Assembly: GCA_041601945.1 (NCBI GenBank)
Contig: JBFIHG010000008.1
Coordinates: 14,151 to 78,150 of the forward strand
Length of the DNA: 64,000 nt
Origin: JBFJKD01 sp041601945
GTDB lineage: Bacteria; Pseudomonadota; Gammaproteobacteria; Pseudomonadales; Porticoccaceae
Reading direction: 5' to 3'
Shown here in pieces: positions 1-7,882 of the stretch. The stretch's first letter is position 1, and each line of letters begins with the position of its first letter. Made by a program: the position numbers and the translations under genes. The notes under the pieces are model-generated. The model saw only the letters and a list, made by a program, of their open reading frames with translations, did no database searches and was not told where the DNA came from.

Positions 1-54
1 AACCTTTGTTATTTCATGTGAAGCGCGCACAGTTTTCTGTAAACGGAGCAGCGA

Positions 55-1392
55 ATGAATATCCCGATTAAAAATTTAATGGACGCATCCTGTTACGTAG
101 ACGACCGCGTCGCCGAAGGTGTTTGCCGGGTGGATCGCTCCATATTTACCGATCCAGATTTATTTGAACTGGAGATAAAACATATTTTTGAGGCCAACTG
201 GGTGTACCTGGCCCACGAATCGCAGGTGGCCAACCCCAACGATTTTTTGTCCACCTGGATCGGGCGCCAGCCAGTGCTGGTAACCCGCAATGCCGAGGGC
301 GAGATAAGGGCGTTTATTAACGCCTGCGCCCACCGTGGGGTCACTCTGACCCGCGAGGATCGCGGCAACAAGGCGGAGTTTTCCTGCCCATTCCACGGCT
401 GGATGTTTAATTCCAACGGCGACAACGTGGGCGTCATGAACGAGCGACGTGGCGGCTACCCGGATTCTTTTTGCAAAAAAGATATGGGACTGACACCGCT
501 GCCGCGCCTTGCCAGTTACCGGGGCTTTATATTTGGCGCCCTGAGCGACACCGTACCCAGCCTTGAGGAACACCTCGGTGACGCCACCCGCATGATCGAC
601 ATGATGGCGGATCAGTCTCCGGACGGACTCGAAGTACTCCCCGGGTACTCTACCTACACCTTCGCCGGCAACTGGAAAGTACAGGCGGAAAATGGCGTCG
701 ATGGCTACCACGTGTTCGCCACTCACGGCAATTATGTAATGACCACGGAACATCGCAAGCAATTAAAAGCGGAAGAGGACGCGGTTAAGGCCATGGAGGT
801 CGGGGGGGTCGGTCGCGCTGAATCAGGATTTTTTGATTTCGGCCACGGCCACGTCACCCTGTACGCGGCCTGGCCGAACCCCAGCGACCGCGCCATCTAT
901 CCCAATCTCGACAGCTATAAACAGCAGTTTGGTGAGGAGCAGGCGAACTGGATGGTGGGTTATCTGCGCAACACATTGCTCTACCCCAACGTATTTTTGA
1001 TGGATCAGATGTCCTCGCAAATCAGGGTGTTCCGACCCCTGGCTGTAGACAAAACGGAGGTCACGATCTATTGCATCGCGCCGGTGGGTGAAACCCCCGA
1101 CGCCCGCAACCACCGCATTCGGCAGTATGAAGATTTCTTTAATGCCAGCGGTATGGCCACCCCCGACGATCTTGCCGAGTTCAATGCAGCTCAGGACGGG
1201 TTCAAGGGCACCGTGGCGCGCTGGAATGATTTGCGGCGCGGTATCAAGCATCTGTCACAAGGACCCAATGACGCGGCGCGACGCCTTGGCATTAACCCGT
1301 TGACCAGCGGCTCACAACTGGAAGACGAAGGGATCATGATCGCCCAGCATCGTTACTGGCGCGACTGTATGCAAAAAAATTCAGGGGGCTGA
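55..1392 (+). CDS. Aromatic ring-hydroxylating dioxygenase, large (alpha) subunit, benzoate/toluate type
   Basis: This is the catalytic subunit of a Rieske non-haem iron oxygenase that would add both atoms of O2 to an aromatic acid, giving a cis-diol carboxylate. The Rieske [2Fe-2S] ligands are visible as Cys91-x-His93 and Cys111-x2-His114. The mononuclear iron ligands are His219, His224 and Asp317, with the bridging Asp216 in the DGYH motif. The length (445 aa) and the DGYHV, MDQ and GMATPDD motifs resemble BenA/XylX of class IB systems. A GGAG sits before the ATG. The beta subunit begins one base after the stop. The exact substrate (benzoate, toluate, anthranilate or another acid) cannot be read from the sequence, so no symbol is given. 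Confidence 0.93.
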   Translation: MNIPIKNLMDASCYVDDRVAEGVCRVDRSIFTDPDLFELEIKHIFEANWVYLAHESQVANPNDFLSTWIGRQPVLVTRNAEGEIRAFINACAHRGVTLTREDRGNKAEFSCPFHGWMFNSNGDNVGVMNERRGGYPDSFCKKDMGLTPLPRLASYRGFIFGALSDTVPSLEEHLGDATRMIDMMADQSPDGLEVLPGYSTYTFAGNWKVQAENGVDGYHVFATHGNYVMTTEHRKQLKAEEDAVKAMEVGGVGRAESGFFDFGHGHVTLYAAWPNPSDRAIYPNLDSYKQQFGEEQANWMVGYLRNTLLYPNVFLMDQMSSQIRVFRPLAVDKTEVTIYCIAPVGETPDARNHRIRQYEDFFNASGMATPDDLAEFNAAQDGFKGTVARWNDLRRGIKHLSQGPNDAARRLGINPLTSGSQLEDEGIMIAQHRYWRDCMQKNSGG

Positions 1393-1393
1393 C

Positions 1394-1918
1394 ATGGCGA
1401 TGGCTGTAAAACTGGAAGCGACTGTTTCATCCGATAAATATCACGCGGCGAGTGCGCTGCTGTTTCGCGAGGCGCGCTTTATCGATAATCATCAGTGGGA
1501 CGACTGGATCGCCCTGTTTGACGCGGACGCCGAGTACTGGATTCCCAGCTGGGACGGGCAGCACAAACTGGTGGACAACCCCCGTACCGGGATATCCCTG
1601 ATGTACTACGCCGACCGCTCGGGCATCGAGGATCGTATCTTCCGGATTCGCACCGGGCTGTCTTCCGCCTCTACACCATTGCCGCGCACCGTGCACAGCG
1701 TTACCAATATCGAGGTGGAAAACCTTGATAAAGGTGAATTATTTGTGCGCTCCAACTGGCAATGCATGAGTTATCGCTGGAAAGAAACTGTGGTATTCGC
1801 CGGTCACTACGAACATACGCTTAAGCCCTGTGACAATGCGGGTTATGTGATCGCAGGGAAAAAAATTATTGTGAAGAACGATCTGATCTCCATACCCATG
1901 GATATCTATAACGTTTAA
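1394..1918 (+). CDS. Aromatic ring-hydroxylating dioxygenase, small (beta) subunit
   Basis: This is the 174-aa structural subunit that pairs with the alpha subunit just upstream to form an alpha3beta3 oxygenase in this family. It resembles BenB/XylY along its length: the REARFIDNHQWDDW segment near the N-terminus, the DRVFRI-like segment (here DRIFRIRTG), and the C-terminal KKIIVKND-x-ISIP-DIYNV block. The gene starts one base after the alpha-subunit stop, so the two are almost certainly translationally coupled. It carries no catalytic residues. The usual next gene in ben/xyl operons, an FAD/ferredoxin reductase, does not follow; the next gene is a ring-cleavage dioxygenase. Confidence 0.92.
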   Translation: MAMAVKLEATVSSDKYHAASALLFREARFIDNHQWDDWIALFDADAEYWIPSWDGQHKLVDNPRTGISLMYYADRSGIEDRIFRIRTGLSSASTPLPRTVHSVTNIEVENLDKGELFVRSNWQCMSYRWKETVVFAGHYEHTLKPCDNAGYVIAGKKIIVKNDLISIPMDIYNV

Positions 1919-1995
1919 AGCGACGGGTTCGGCGTCGCGCTGAATCGGCCCCGCTAACTGCTCGTCAAGTCATGTTCTTGCCAGAGGAATTCGCA

Positions 1996-2907
1996 ATGGG
2001 TGTGCTACGCAACGGTAAAGTCGCTATTCGGGTGATGGATCTGGAGGAGGCAGTCACGCACTATCGCGATTACGTCGGCCTCTACGAAGTCGCGCGCGAA
2101 CCGGGTCGCGTCTACCTCAAAGCCTGGGATGAGTACGATCATCACAGCCTTATTCTGCAGCAGTCTGACCGCGCTGGCATGGATCACGTGGGCTTTAAAG
2201 TGCGCTTTGCAGCGGATCTGGACGCTATTGAAACAGGCTGTCAGGCGTTTGGCCTCACCACCAGTCGCACGCCCGCCGGGGCGCGTCTGGGCGAAGGTGA
2301 AACCCTGTGCACCACCTTGTCTTCGGGCCACAATATCGAGTTTTATCACCACATGGAGCGCACCGGCATCAAAGTCGGTAGCACCAATCCACAACCCTGG
2401 CCCGACGATGTGCACGGCATGGGCGTGACCCGCTATGACCACGTGCTCTTGACCTGCGACGATGTGGCGGAAGCCACGCGGTTCTTCGTGGAAGTACTGG
2501 ACTTTCACCAGAGCGAACGCATGCTGACCCCGGATGGCCAGGAAACCCTCGCCTCATTTTTACACATCACCAACAAGGCCCACGATATCGCTTTTATTAA
2601 AGGTCCGAATAGTAAACTGCATCACCTCGCCTTTGCGCTATCCGCCTGGGACGACGTGTTGCGCGCGGCGGATATTCAAAGCCGCTACGATATCCCTACC
2701 GAACTCACCCCCTCGCGCCACGGCCTGACCCGCGGCCTGACCACGTACTTCTTCGACCCATCGGGCAATCGCAACGAGACTTACTGCGGCGGTACTTTCC
2801 CCTATCACGATGACGAAGTGGTCACCTGGAGCGCGGACCAGGCGCCCAAAGCGATTTTTTACCACGGCCGGGAAATGATCAGCTCATTTGCCGAAGCGGT
2901 GACCTGA
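1996..2907 (+). CDS. Catechol 2,3-dioxygenase (extradiol, XylE type)
   Basis: This enzyme would open catechol or a substituted catechol next to the hydroxyls (meta-cleavage), giving 2-hydroxymuconic semialdehyde. It is a two-domain vicinal oxygen chelate protein. The Fe(II) ligands His149 (YDHV), His210 (LHHLAF) and Glu261 (NRNET) have the spacing of XylE His153/His214/Glu265. I chose the ATG at 1996 because AGAGGAA (1983-1989) sits at ideal distance; an in-frame ATG at 1972 would add eight residues but lacks a good ribosome site. The 303-aa length matches the family. It lies in the same transcription unit as the upstream oxygenase, implying a meta-cleavage route. Confidence 0.93.
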   Translation: MGVLRNGKVAIRVMDLEEAVTHYRDYVGLYEVAREPGRVYLKAWDEYDHHSLILQQSDRAGMDHVGFKVRFAADLDAIETGCQAFGLTTSRTPAGARLGEGETLCTTLSSGHNIEFYHHMERTGIKVGSTNPQPWPDDVHGMGVTRYDHVLLTCDDVAEATRFFVEVLDFHQSERMLTPDGQETLASFLHITNKAHDIAFIKGPNSKLHHLAFALSAWDDVLRAADIQSRYDIPTELTPSRHGLTRGLTTYFFDPSGNRNETYCGGTFPYHDDEVVTWSADQAPKAIFYHGREMISSFAEAVT

Positions 2908-2999
2908 ACAGCGCCACACCAGGTAACTGGAACACATACATCACCGGGAGCGACCGGCCAACAAAGTCCGCGCGCGCCCACCACTGGAGGAATAACCGC

Positions 3000-3437
3000 T
3001 TGTCCAGCAACGACGTTCAGCGCGCCCCGTCGGCGCATACTGCCACCCCTCTGCCCGAGACCGGCAGCATGTACGACTGGATTGGTGGTGAAGCAGCGCT
3101 GCGCAACCTGGTGAATCGCTTTTATGATGTCATGGACAGCGCCGAATACGCGACCACCATTCGCGCCATGCATCAACCCGATCTGACGCCCATGCGCGCC
3201 AGTCTGTTCGAGTACCTGAGCGGCTGGCTGGGAGGGCCACCCCTGTACGTCGTGAAACACGGTAGTCCCTGCATCAGTAAACCCCACGCACCCTTCACCA
3301 TCGATCAGGCGGCCAGCGACGCCTGGATGCGCTGCATGAACCAGGCGCTACTCGATACGGATATTCCCGAACAGTACCGCACGCTGCTGACACCGGCGTT
3401 CGAGCGCATGGCGAATATGTTGATTAACACTCGCTAA
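3000..3437 (+). CDS. Group II truncated haemoglobin (TrHbO-like)
   Basis: This is a small haem protein of the 2-on-2 globin fold. The key group II residues can be seen: Tyr42 (B10, RFYDVM), proximal His96 (F8, KPHAPF) and Trp109 (G8, DAWMRC), plus a YDWIGG N-cap. The start is a TTG preceded by GGAGGA (2986-2991), giving 145 aa. It follows the extradiol dioxygenase by about 90 bases on the same strand and is probably co-transcribed. Group II globins bind O2 tightly and have been linked to oxygen handling and oxidative or nitrosative stress. A role in supplying or buffering O2 for the two adjacent dioxygenases is plausible but is inference. Confidence 0.88.
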   Translation: MSSNDVQRAPSAHTATPLPETGSMYDWIGGEAALRNLVNRFYDVMDSAEYATTIRAMHQPDLTPMRASLFEYLSGWLGGPPLYVVKHGSPCISKPHAPFTIDQAASDAWMRCMNQALLDTDIPEQYRTLLTPAFERMANMLINTR

Positions 3438-3573
3438 CTATCCCGCGCCGCTAAATGTTGGTCTTAAGCGTCGTCGGCGGGGGACGCATATTGCGCCGAT
3501 ACGCCCGCAATTTACTAACGTACAATGCGCCCTGACTCGCTTCGGCCCGGCGACCACACCGGGAGTAACCGCT

Positions 3574-4143
3574 ATGGCACTCAAAGCAACGATCTTCAAA
3601 GCGGACCTGCAGTTATCCGACCTGGACAGGAACTACTACGCCAGTCACAACCTGACCCTGGCCCGACACCCTTCGGAAACCGACGAGCGCCTGATGGTGC
3701 GCCTGCTGGCCTTTGCCATGCACGCCGACGAACATCTGGAGTTCACCCGGGGACTGTCCGCCAGCGATGAACCGGACTTATGGCAAACCAGCGCCAGCGG
3801 TGAAATCGACCTGTGGATCGATATTGGCTTGCCTGATGCCAGCCGCATTCGCAAGGCCTGCCATCGCGCCCGACAGGTAGTGATTTACTGTTACGGAGAG
3901 CGCGCGGTAAAACCGTGGTGGCAGCAGCTGGACGGTAAATTAACCCGCTTTGAAAACCTGACCGTGCGACAGTTACCGCCAGCGTCAACTGCAGCGCTGG
4001 TGACATTGACCACGCGCACCATGCGCCTGCAATGCAATATTCAGGATGGCCTGGTGTGGCTCGGGGACGAGCGCAACGGATTTAGTGTGGATTACCAGAC
4101 CCTGCTCGCAGCCCAACCGCAGGCGTCAGTCGCACGCCGGTGA
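3574..4143 (+). CDS. yaeQ: YaeQ family protein
   Basis: This 189-aa protein matches the YaeQ family throughout: an N-terminal MALKATIFKA strand, the LTLARHPSETDERLMVRLLAFA segment typical of the family, and an EPDLW motif. YaeQ has a restriction-endonuclease-like fold (PD-(D/E)XK superfamily), but its biochemical role is not settled; early work linked E. coli YaeQ to suppression of an RfaH defect. A GGGAG lies a few bases before the ATG. It is transcribed toward the DUF2288 gene, and the two 3' ends overlap by 18 bases. Family assignment is firm; function is unknown. Confidence 0.9.
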   Translation: MALKATIFKADLQLSDLDRNYYASHNLTLARHPSETDERLMVRLLAFAMHADEHLEFTRGLSASDEPDLWQTSASGEIDLWIDIGLPDASRIRKACHRARQVVIYCYGERAVKPWWQQLDGKLTRFENLTVRQLPPASTAALVTLTTRTMRLQCNIQDGLVWLGDERNGFSVDYQTLLAAQPQASVARR

Positions 4144-4482
4144 ATGGGGCTGCACCAACACCCAGGGCTTGACCACCACCGACCAGACCAGCGCGTCCAG
4201 TGCGAGCCAGTCCCGGGCCTGCTGATCGCCCACCGAGGCGATTGCGCCCTCTTCCAGCCAGCTTGCCACCTGTGCTTTATTATCGAGGGCCACCTGACAG
4301 GCGACGTCCACCAGATCCAGCTCCGGCGCCACATAAATGGCAGACCCTGCGGCAAAGTAGCGCTGCAATTCGCGCCACGCAATTACCGCCGTCTGGGCAT
4401 TGAGGTCACGTCTTTGTATCGCCAACGGATCGTCCGGCAGCGGCACTGGTTGGAATTTTTGAGGGATAGTTGGGTCGCTCAT
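4126..4482 (-). CDS. DUF2288 domain protein
   Basis: This is a 118-aa cytosolic protein with the DUF2288 pattern: a TAVIAWRELQRYFA stretch, then LDLVDVACQVALDNKAQVASWLEEG, then a C-terminal ARDWLALDALVWSVVVKPWVLVQ block. No function is known for the family. Its start overlaps the stop of the upstream GIY-YIG gene by four bases (ATGA), so it is the last gene of a minus-strand operon of crotonase, GIY-YIG and DUF2288. Its 3' end overlaps the convergent yaeQ gene. Confidence 0.85.
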   Translation of the reverse strand: MSDPTIPQKFQPVPLPDDPLAIQRRDLNAQTAVIAWRELQRYFAAGSAIYVAPELDLVDVACQVALDNKAQVASWLEEGAIASVGDQQARDWLALDALVWSVVVKPWVLVQPHSPACD

Positions 4483-4796
4483 TTTATCTTTCCGTTTGCG
4501 CTCTTTTTACCCGGATATTTACCTGTATCGCAGGCCGCTACCAACGCCAGTTTTTGCGCGCGGGTCATCTTTTTTATACCACTTTCCCGCTGACTGGCGG
4601 CGCTGCGGGACAGTCCGTTTTCGCGATACACCACCGCCACCGGTCGCCGCCCACGATTAAAATATTTGGCCCCTGTTTTTCCACTACAGTGCTCCTCAAA
4701 GCGCCGTTCGACATCGAGCGTGATACCGGTATACAGGGAGCCATCGCTGGCGGTAATGATATACACCGACCACGGCGCCAGCGATCCACCGCACAT
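4479..4796 (-). CDS. GIY-YIG domain protein (UPF0213/YhbQ type)
   Basis: This is a 105-aa stand-alone GIY-YIG nuclease-fold protein. The signature is WSVYIITASDGSLYTGIT, followed by the conserved RRFEEH segment, KYFNRGRRPV and an ESGIKKM block where the metal-binding Glu lies. The ATG at 4796 starts one base after the upstream crotonase stop; a much longer open frame upstream is only the shadow of the crotonase gene. E. coli YhbQ-type members have been reported to have DNA-damage-linked nuclease activity, but the function of this member is inferred only from fold. The C-terminal tail is lysine-rich. Confidence 0.87.
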   Translation of the reverse strand: MCGGSLAPWSVYIITASDGSLYTGITLDVERRFEEHCSGKTGAKYFNRGRRPVAVVYRENGLSRSAASQRESGIKKMTRAQKLALVAACDTGKYPGKKSANGKIK

Positions 4797-4797
4797 T

Positions 4798-5466
4798 CTA
4801 AAGGCCCAGCTCCATCCCGCTCGGGGGCGCAGCGCGCAGCGTTGCCTTGGTGGCGGCATAGGTGGCCGCGTCAAACTCGGCGAAGCGGGTGGCGCGCGCA
4901 ATGGCAACAGTCTCCACTTCCTGGGCAGCGTGCACTTCGTCAACGAAACCCACTTCGACAGCCTGGAGAGGCGTATACATAGTCGCCGCCAACGTTGCGC
5001 CGAGCAGATGCCGCCTCGCCAGGCGTTCCTGAACGAGGCGCACACCAAAGCTGGGGAATTCAATGCCGATAGCCACTTCGTTAAGACCGATACGGAAATC
5101 CCCAGAAGTGGCAATGCGATAGTCCGCCGCGAGTAAAAAGAAAGCCCCCAACGCAACAGCGTGGCCCGTTGCCGCAACCACCACTGGTTGAGGATGCGCG
5201 GTAAGACGGGACATAAATGCCGATCCGGCCGTCACCAGACGGGCAATTTCAGCGTTATCGCCGCCGCGCAATACCTTTAGATCAAAGCCCCCGGACAAAA
5301 CACCAGGCCGCCCGACGATAACGAGCGCACGGGCTTCCTGCGTGGCGCGGTCCAGAGCCTGATGCAGCGCTTCGAACAAGGCAAAACCCGCAGCATTGGC
5401 TTTGCCATCGTCCATAGTGACGACGGCTACCTGCCCCTGTTGACGATAGCTGGTGGCGTGCGACAT
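4798..5466 (-). CDS. Crotonase/enoyl-CoA hydratase family protein
   Basis: This 222-aa protein has the crotonase fold. The two oxyanion-hole segments are visible: PGVLSGGFDL (about residues 55-64) and GHAVALGAFFLLAADYRIA (about 105-123). The second segment lacks the GGGCE glutamate of classical enoyl-CoA hydratase, so the reaction may be different from simple hydration. The ATG at 5466 follows a GGGGAGAAA ribosome site; longer frames upstream run into the FKBP gene and are unlikely. It heads an operon with the GIY-YIG and DUF2288 genes and lies 58 bases downstream of the slyD-like gene. Confidence 0.85.
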   Translation of the reverse strand: MSHATSYRQQGQVAVVTMDDGKANAAGFALFEALHQALDRATQEARALVIVGRPGVLSGGFDLKVLRGGDNAEIARLVTAGSAFMSRLTAHPQPVVVAATGHAVALGAFFLLAADYRIATSGDFRIGLNEVAIGIEFPSFGVRLVQERLARRHLLGATLAATMYTPLQAVEVGFVDEVHAAQEVETVAIARATRFAEFDAATYAATKATLRAAPPSGMELGL

Positions 5467-5524
5467 GGTATTTTCTCCCCGTTTCAATAACAGCCGTGGG
5501 CGGCAACCACCGCGAGCAACGAAA

Positions 5525-6004
5525 TTAGTGGTGGTGCCCACCCGGGCCGTGAGCATGACCGTGGGCCAATTCTTCAGCGGTGGCGGCGCGCACGTCGACA
5601 ATATCCACCACAAACGTCAGCACCATCCCGGCCAGTGGGTGATTGGTATCCACTTCCACCATAAATTTCCCGACCTTCACGATCGTCACCTGGCGTGGGC
5701 CGTGCTCGCCGTTAACCGCGGCGACATCACCGGGTCGTGGCCTCTTCTTGCCGCGCAAATGTTTTAGCGGAATGCGTTGTATTGAGTCCGAGTGTTTTGC
5801 ACCATAGGCCTCGTGAGGCTCCAGAGTGACACTCACCTGATCGCCCGCCGCCTTACCCTGCAGCGCTTTTTCCAGGCCCGGTAACATACCGCCAGCCCCG
5901 TGCAGATACACGGTAGTTTCCTCGGTAGATGCTTCGAGTTGCTGCCCTTGATCGTTCATTAATCGGTAGCGAAACGCCACTACCGTGTTTTGGCCAATTT
6001 CCAT
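5525..6004 (-). CDS. FKBP-type peptidyl-prolyl isomerase, SlyD-like
   Basis: This is a cytosolic prolyl isomerase and chaperone of the SlyD class. The N-terminal half carries the FKBP core (VVAFRYRL, then GMLPGLEKALQGKAAGD), interrupted by the insert-in-flap domain (residues about 70-125, EAYG through PLAGMVLTFVVDI). The C-terminus is histidine-rich (HGHAHGPGGHHH), as in metal-binding SlyD proteins that handle nickel. The ATG follows AAGGAAAAAC. It lies eight bases after the SprT-like gene and may be co-transcribed with it. Length 159 aa is normal for short-tailed SlyD homologues. Confidence 0.92.
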   Translation of the reverse strand: MEIGQNTVVAFRYRLMNDQGQQLEASTEETTVYLHGAGGMLPGLEKALQGKAAGDQVSVTLEPHEAYGAKHSDSIQRIPLKHLRGKKRPRPGDVAAVNGEHGPRQVTIVKVGKFMVEVDTNHPLAGMVLTFVVDIVDVRAATAEELAHGHAHGPGGHHH

Positions 6005-6012
6005 GTTTTTCC

Positions 6013-6576
6013 TTAGTCAGTAAAATTCTGCTTGCTGGTCGGCACCTGCCGCCCGTCAGGTCGTACCTCATTATGACAGTTGCGACACTGGTAAAGGCTC
6101 TCGCCACGCATCACCTTGCGGTGTCGGCGCGTGGAAAGCAGGTGCTGCTGACAGCCGCAATGATAAGAAAATTGCGCCTGGGTGCGTAGCGGAATGCCGT
6201 TCAAATTGTAATTCGCGGTGCGGCTTGCGTCGACACCAAAACTTTCCATCAATGCCTGCCACTGCGTGCCGTGCGGACGGCACTTGCGACGACCGTAAAG
6301 TCTGTCAACCACATAGTGAGCGACTTCATGGGGTACCGTCACCGCCAGATTGTCGGCAAAGTATTTGGCGAAAATATAGGGGTTATAACGTATTTCTCGC
6401 ACGCGCCCGGTAACCCTGTACATACCGCAGGCGCGACCCGTTAAATCGAATGTCACCGGTAGCATGGGGATCGCTTTACTAACTATCTGCGCAGCGCGCT
6501 CAATATAAATCTGCGTCTCCGACACCACCCGGGCACGCTGGGTTGCGTTTATAGGTGTCACTATGCCGTTATTCAC
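6013..6576 (-). CDS. SprT-family zinc metalloprotein
   Basis: This protein has a zinc-protease-like HExxH motif (VPHEVAHYVVDRLYG) and a C-terminal zinc ribbon made of CGC and CRNC pairs, the arrangement of SprT/Spartan-like proteins. Eukaryotic Spartan cleaves DNA-protein crosslinks; the role of bacterial SprT is less clear. No ATG start exists in a suitable place. GTG codons at 6576 and 6561 are the best candidates (about 187 or 182 aa); the open frame extends to a TTG at 6666, which would add a CxxC-containing leader unlike the family. It is divergent from the PHP gene and probably shares an operon with the slyD-like gene. Confidence 0.8.
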   Translation of the reverse strand: MNNGIVTPINATQRARVVSETQIYIERAAQIVSKAIPMLPVTFDLTGRACGMYRVTGRVREIRYNPYIFAKYFADNLAVTVPHEVAHYVVDRLYGRRKCRPHGTQWQALMESFGVDASRTANYNLNGIPLRTQAQFSYHCGCQQHLLSTRRHRKVMRGESLYQCRNCHNEVRPDGRQVPTSKQNFTD

Positions 6577-6763
6577 AGCCCGCAACTGAACCTGACACAG
6601 TTTACATTTTGCGCCGCCGGAATGCGCACCAGATAACCCTCCCCACCGCGTTGCCCATGAGTGCAACAGGGTGCGACCATGGGACGGCGGGGCGTAACCG
6701 TCGCGTTAACTACATAAGGGTTATACTGCCTCACTATTACTCTCGCCGCTCTGGCCCACTACA

Positions 6764-7585
6764 ATGATTTTTGATTTACACACCCATACTAGCGCATCGG
6801 ACGGGGTACTGTCGCCGCGGGAACTGGTAACTCAGGCGCAGCTCGCTAACGTTGCCGTACTCGCCATTACCGATCACGATACTCTGGCTGGTTACCAGCA
6901 AGCATCGTCCCTCGAACTGGGTACTATGCAACTGATCCCCGGCATTGAATTGTCGGCCCAGTGGCACACAACCGGGGTACACGTGGTCGGCCTGAATGTC
7001 GATCCCAACAGCTACAGCCTGCGGCAAATTATCGCGACCCAGCAACGGGCGCGCCGCGCGCGCGCCGTAACCATTGCCGAGCGGCTGGCAAAACGGGGAC
7101 TTGGGGACCTGTTTGAACAGGCTAACCAGGTGGCCGAACTGGGCAACATTGGGCGGCCGCATTTTGCACAAGTTCTGGTCAACAACGGCCTGGTACGCAC
7201 CTTCAGCGAGGCCTTCAACAAGTATCTTGGCAACGGAAAAATAGGCGATGTTCCCTCCACCTGGCTACCCCTCGACGAGATCGTGCAGGGCATCAGGGAC
7301 GCGGGCGGGGTAGCAGTGCTGGCACATCCCGACAAGTACGCCGTAACGCAAAGTAAATTAGTGCGTCTGATTGATGATTTCCTGGCGGCTGGCGGTCAGG
7401 CTCTGGAAGTGATCTCTGGACGGCAAACGGCTTCCCGCACCCGGGAACTGGGGGCGCTGTGTAGTCAAAAAGGTCTACACGCTTCCTGTGGTTCAGATTT
7501 CCACAAACCGGGTCAAAGCTGGGCGGATCTCGGCCGCCACGGTTTGCTGCCGGACAACTGCCGCCCGGTATGGGATATCTGGTAA
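6764..7585 (+). CDS. PHP-domain phosphoesterase, TrpH/YciV (RNase AM) type
   Basis: This 273-aa protein has the PHP metal-binding motifs: DLHTHTSASDG at residue 4, ITDHDT near 42, GIELSA near 64, AHPDKY near 188 and GSDFH near 244. The overall size and order match YciV/TrpH. E. coli YciV (RNase AM) is a 5'-to-3' exoribonuclease that trims rRNA 5' ends and also acts on 3',5'-bisphosphates; the same role is likely here, by family. The ATG lies 97 bases from the divergent TTG-open SprT frame. No trp genes are beside it. Confidence 0.88.
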   Translation: MIFDLHTHTSASDGVLSPRELVTQAQLANVAVLAITDHDTLAGYQQASSLELGTMQLIPGIELSAQWHTTGVHVVGLNVDPNSYSLRQIIATQQRARRARAVTIAERLAKRGLGDLFEQANQVAELGNIGRPHFAQVLVNNGLVRTFSEAFNKYLGNGKIGDVPSTWLPLDEIVQGIRDAGGVAVLAHPDKYAVTQSKLVRLIDDFLAAGGQALEVISGRQTASRTRELGALCSQKGLHASCGSDFHKPGQSWADLGRHGLLPDNCRPVWDIW

Positions 7586-7882
7586 CGCGCTTGCTGATAA
7601 CCACTATAACGACGCTTTACTGATAACCGCGTAATAGTAAGTCCCGCTTCCTGCATCTTGTCCAGCAACGGCGCCTGCCCGCGCCGTGAGACAACACCCT
7701 GTCTTCGCGTACCTCACTCTAAAGTTCCCGCTATAGCTACCGATACAGGGGATGCGGACGCTGTCTTCAACCATGAGCGGTGCTGGTATGCCCCGCGCTC
7801 CCTGACCGGTCGACGCCGATCGGTGCACCACCCTTAATTTAGCTTGTCATCCAATATTACGCGGTCCAGGAGTACGCCGATC
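7586..7882 (+). other. Intergenic region upstream of the histidine kinase gene
   Basis: This stretch of about 300 bases lies between the PHP gene and the kinase gene. A minus-strand open frame here (7604-7831) has no recognisable domain, poor composition and no ribosome site, so I treat it as chance. I see no clear terminator hairpin; a promoter for the signalling operon is expected here but I could not pick convincing -35/-10 boxes. The AGGAG at 7868-7872 is the ribosome site for the kinase start at 7883. Confidence 0.5.

Noticed and set aside
4797..5177. Long N-terminal extension of the GIY-YIG frame
   Set aside because: It lies wholly within the crotonase gene and lacks the GIY-YIG fold; the ATG at 4796 directly after the crotonase stop is the real start.
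7604..7831. Minus-strand open frame of 75 codons between the PHP and kinase genes
   Set aside because: No ribosome site, no recognisable domain, and composition unlike the neighbouring genes; treated as chance.
7844..7882. TTG start 13 codons before the kinase ATG
   Set aside because: AGGAG at 7868-7872 sits at correct spacing for the ATG at 7883, not for the TTG.
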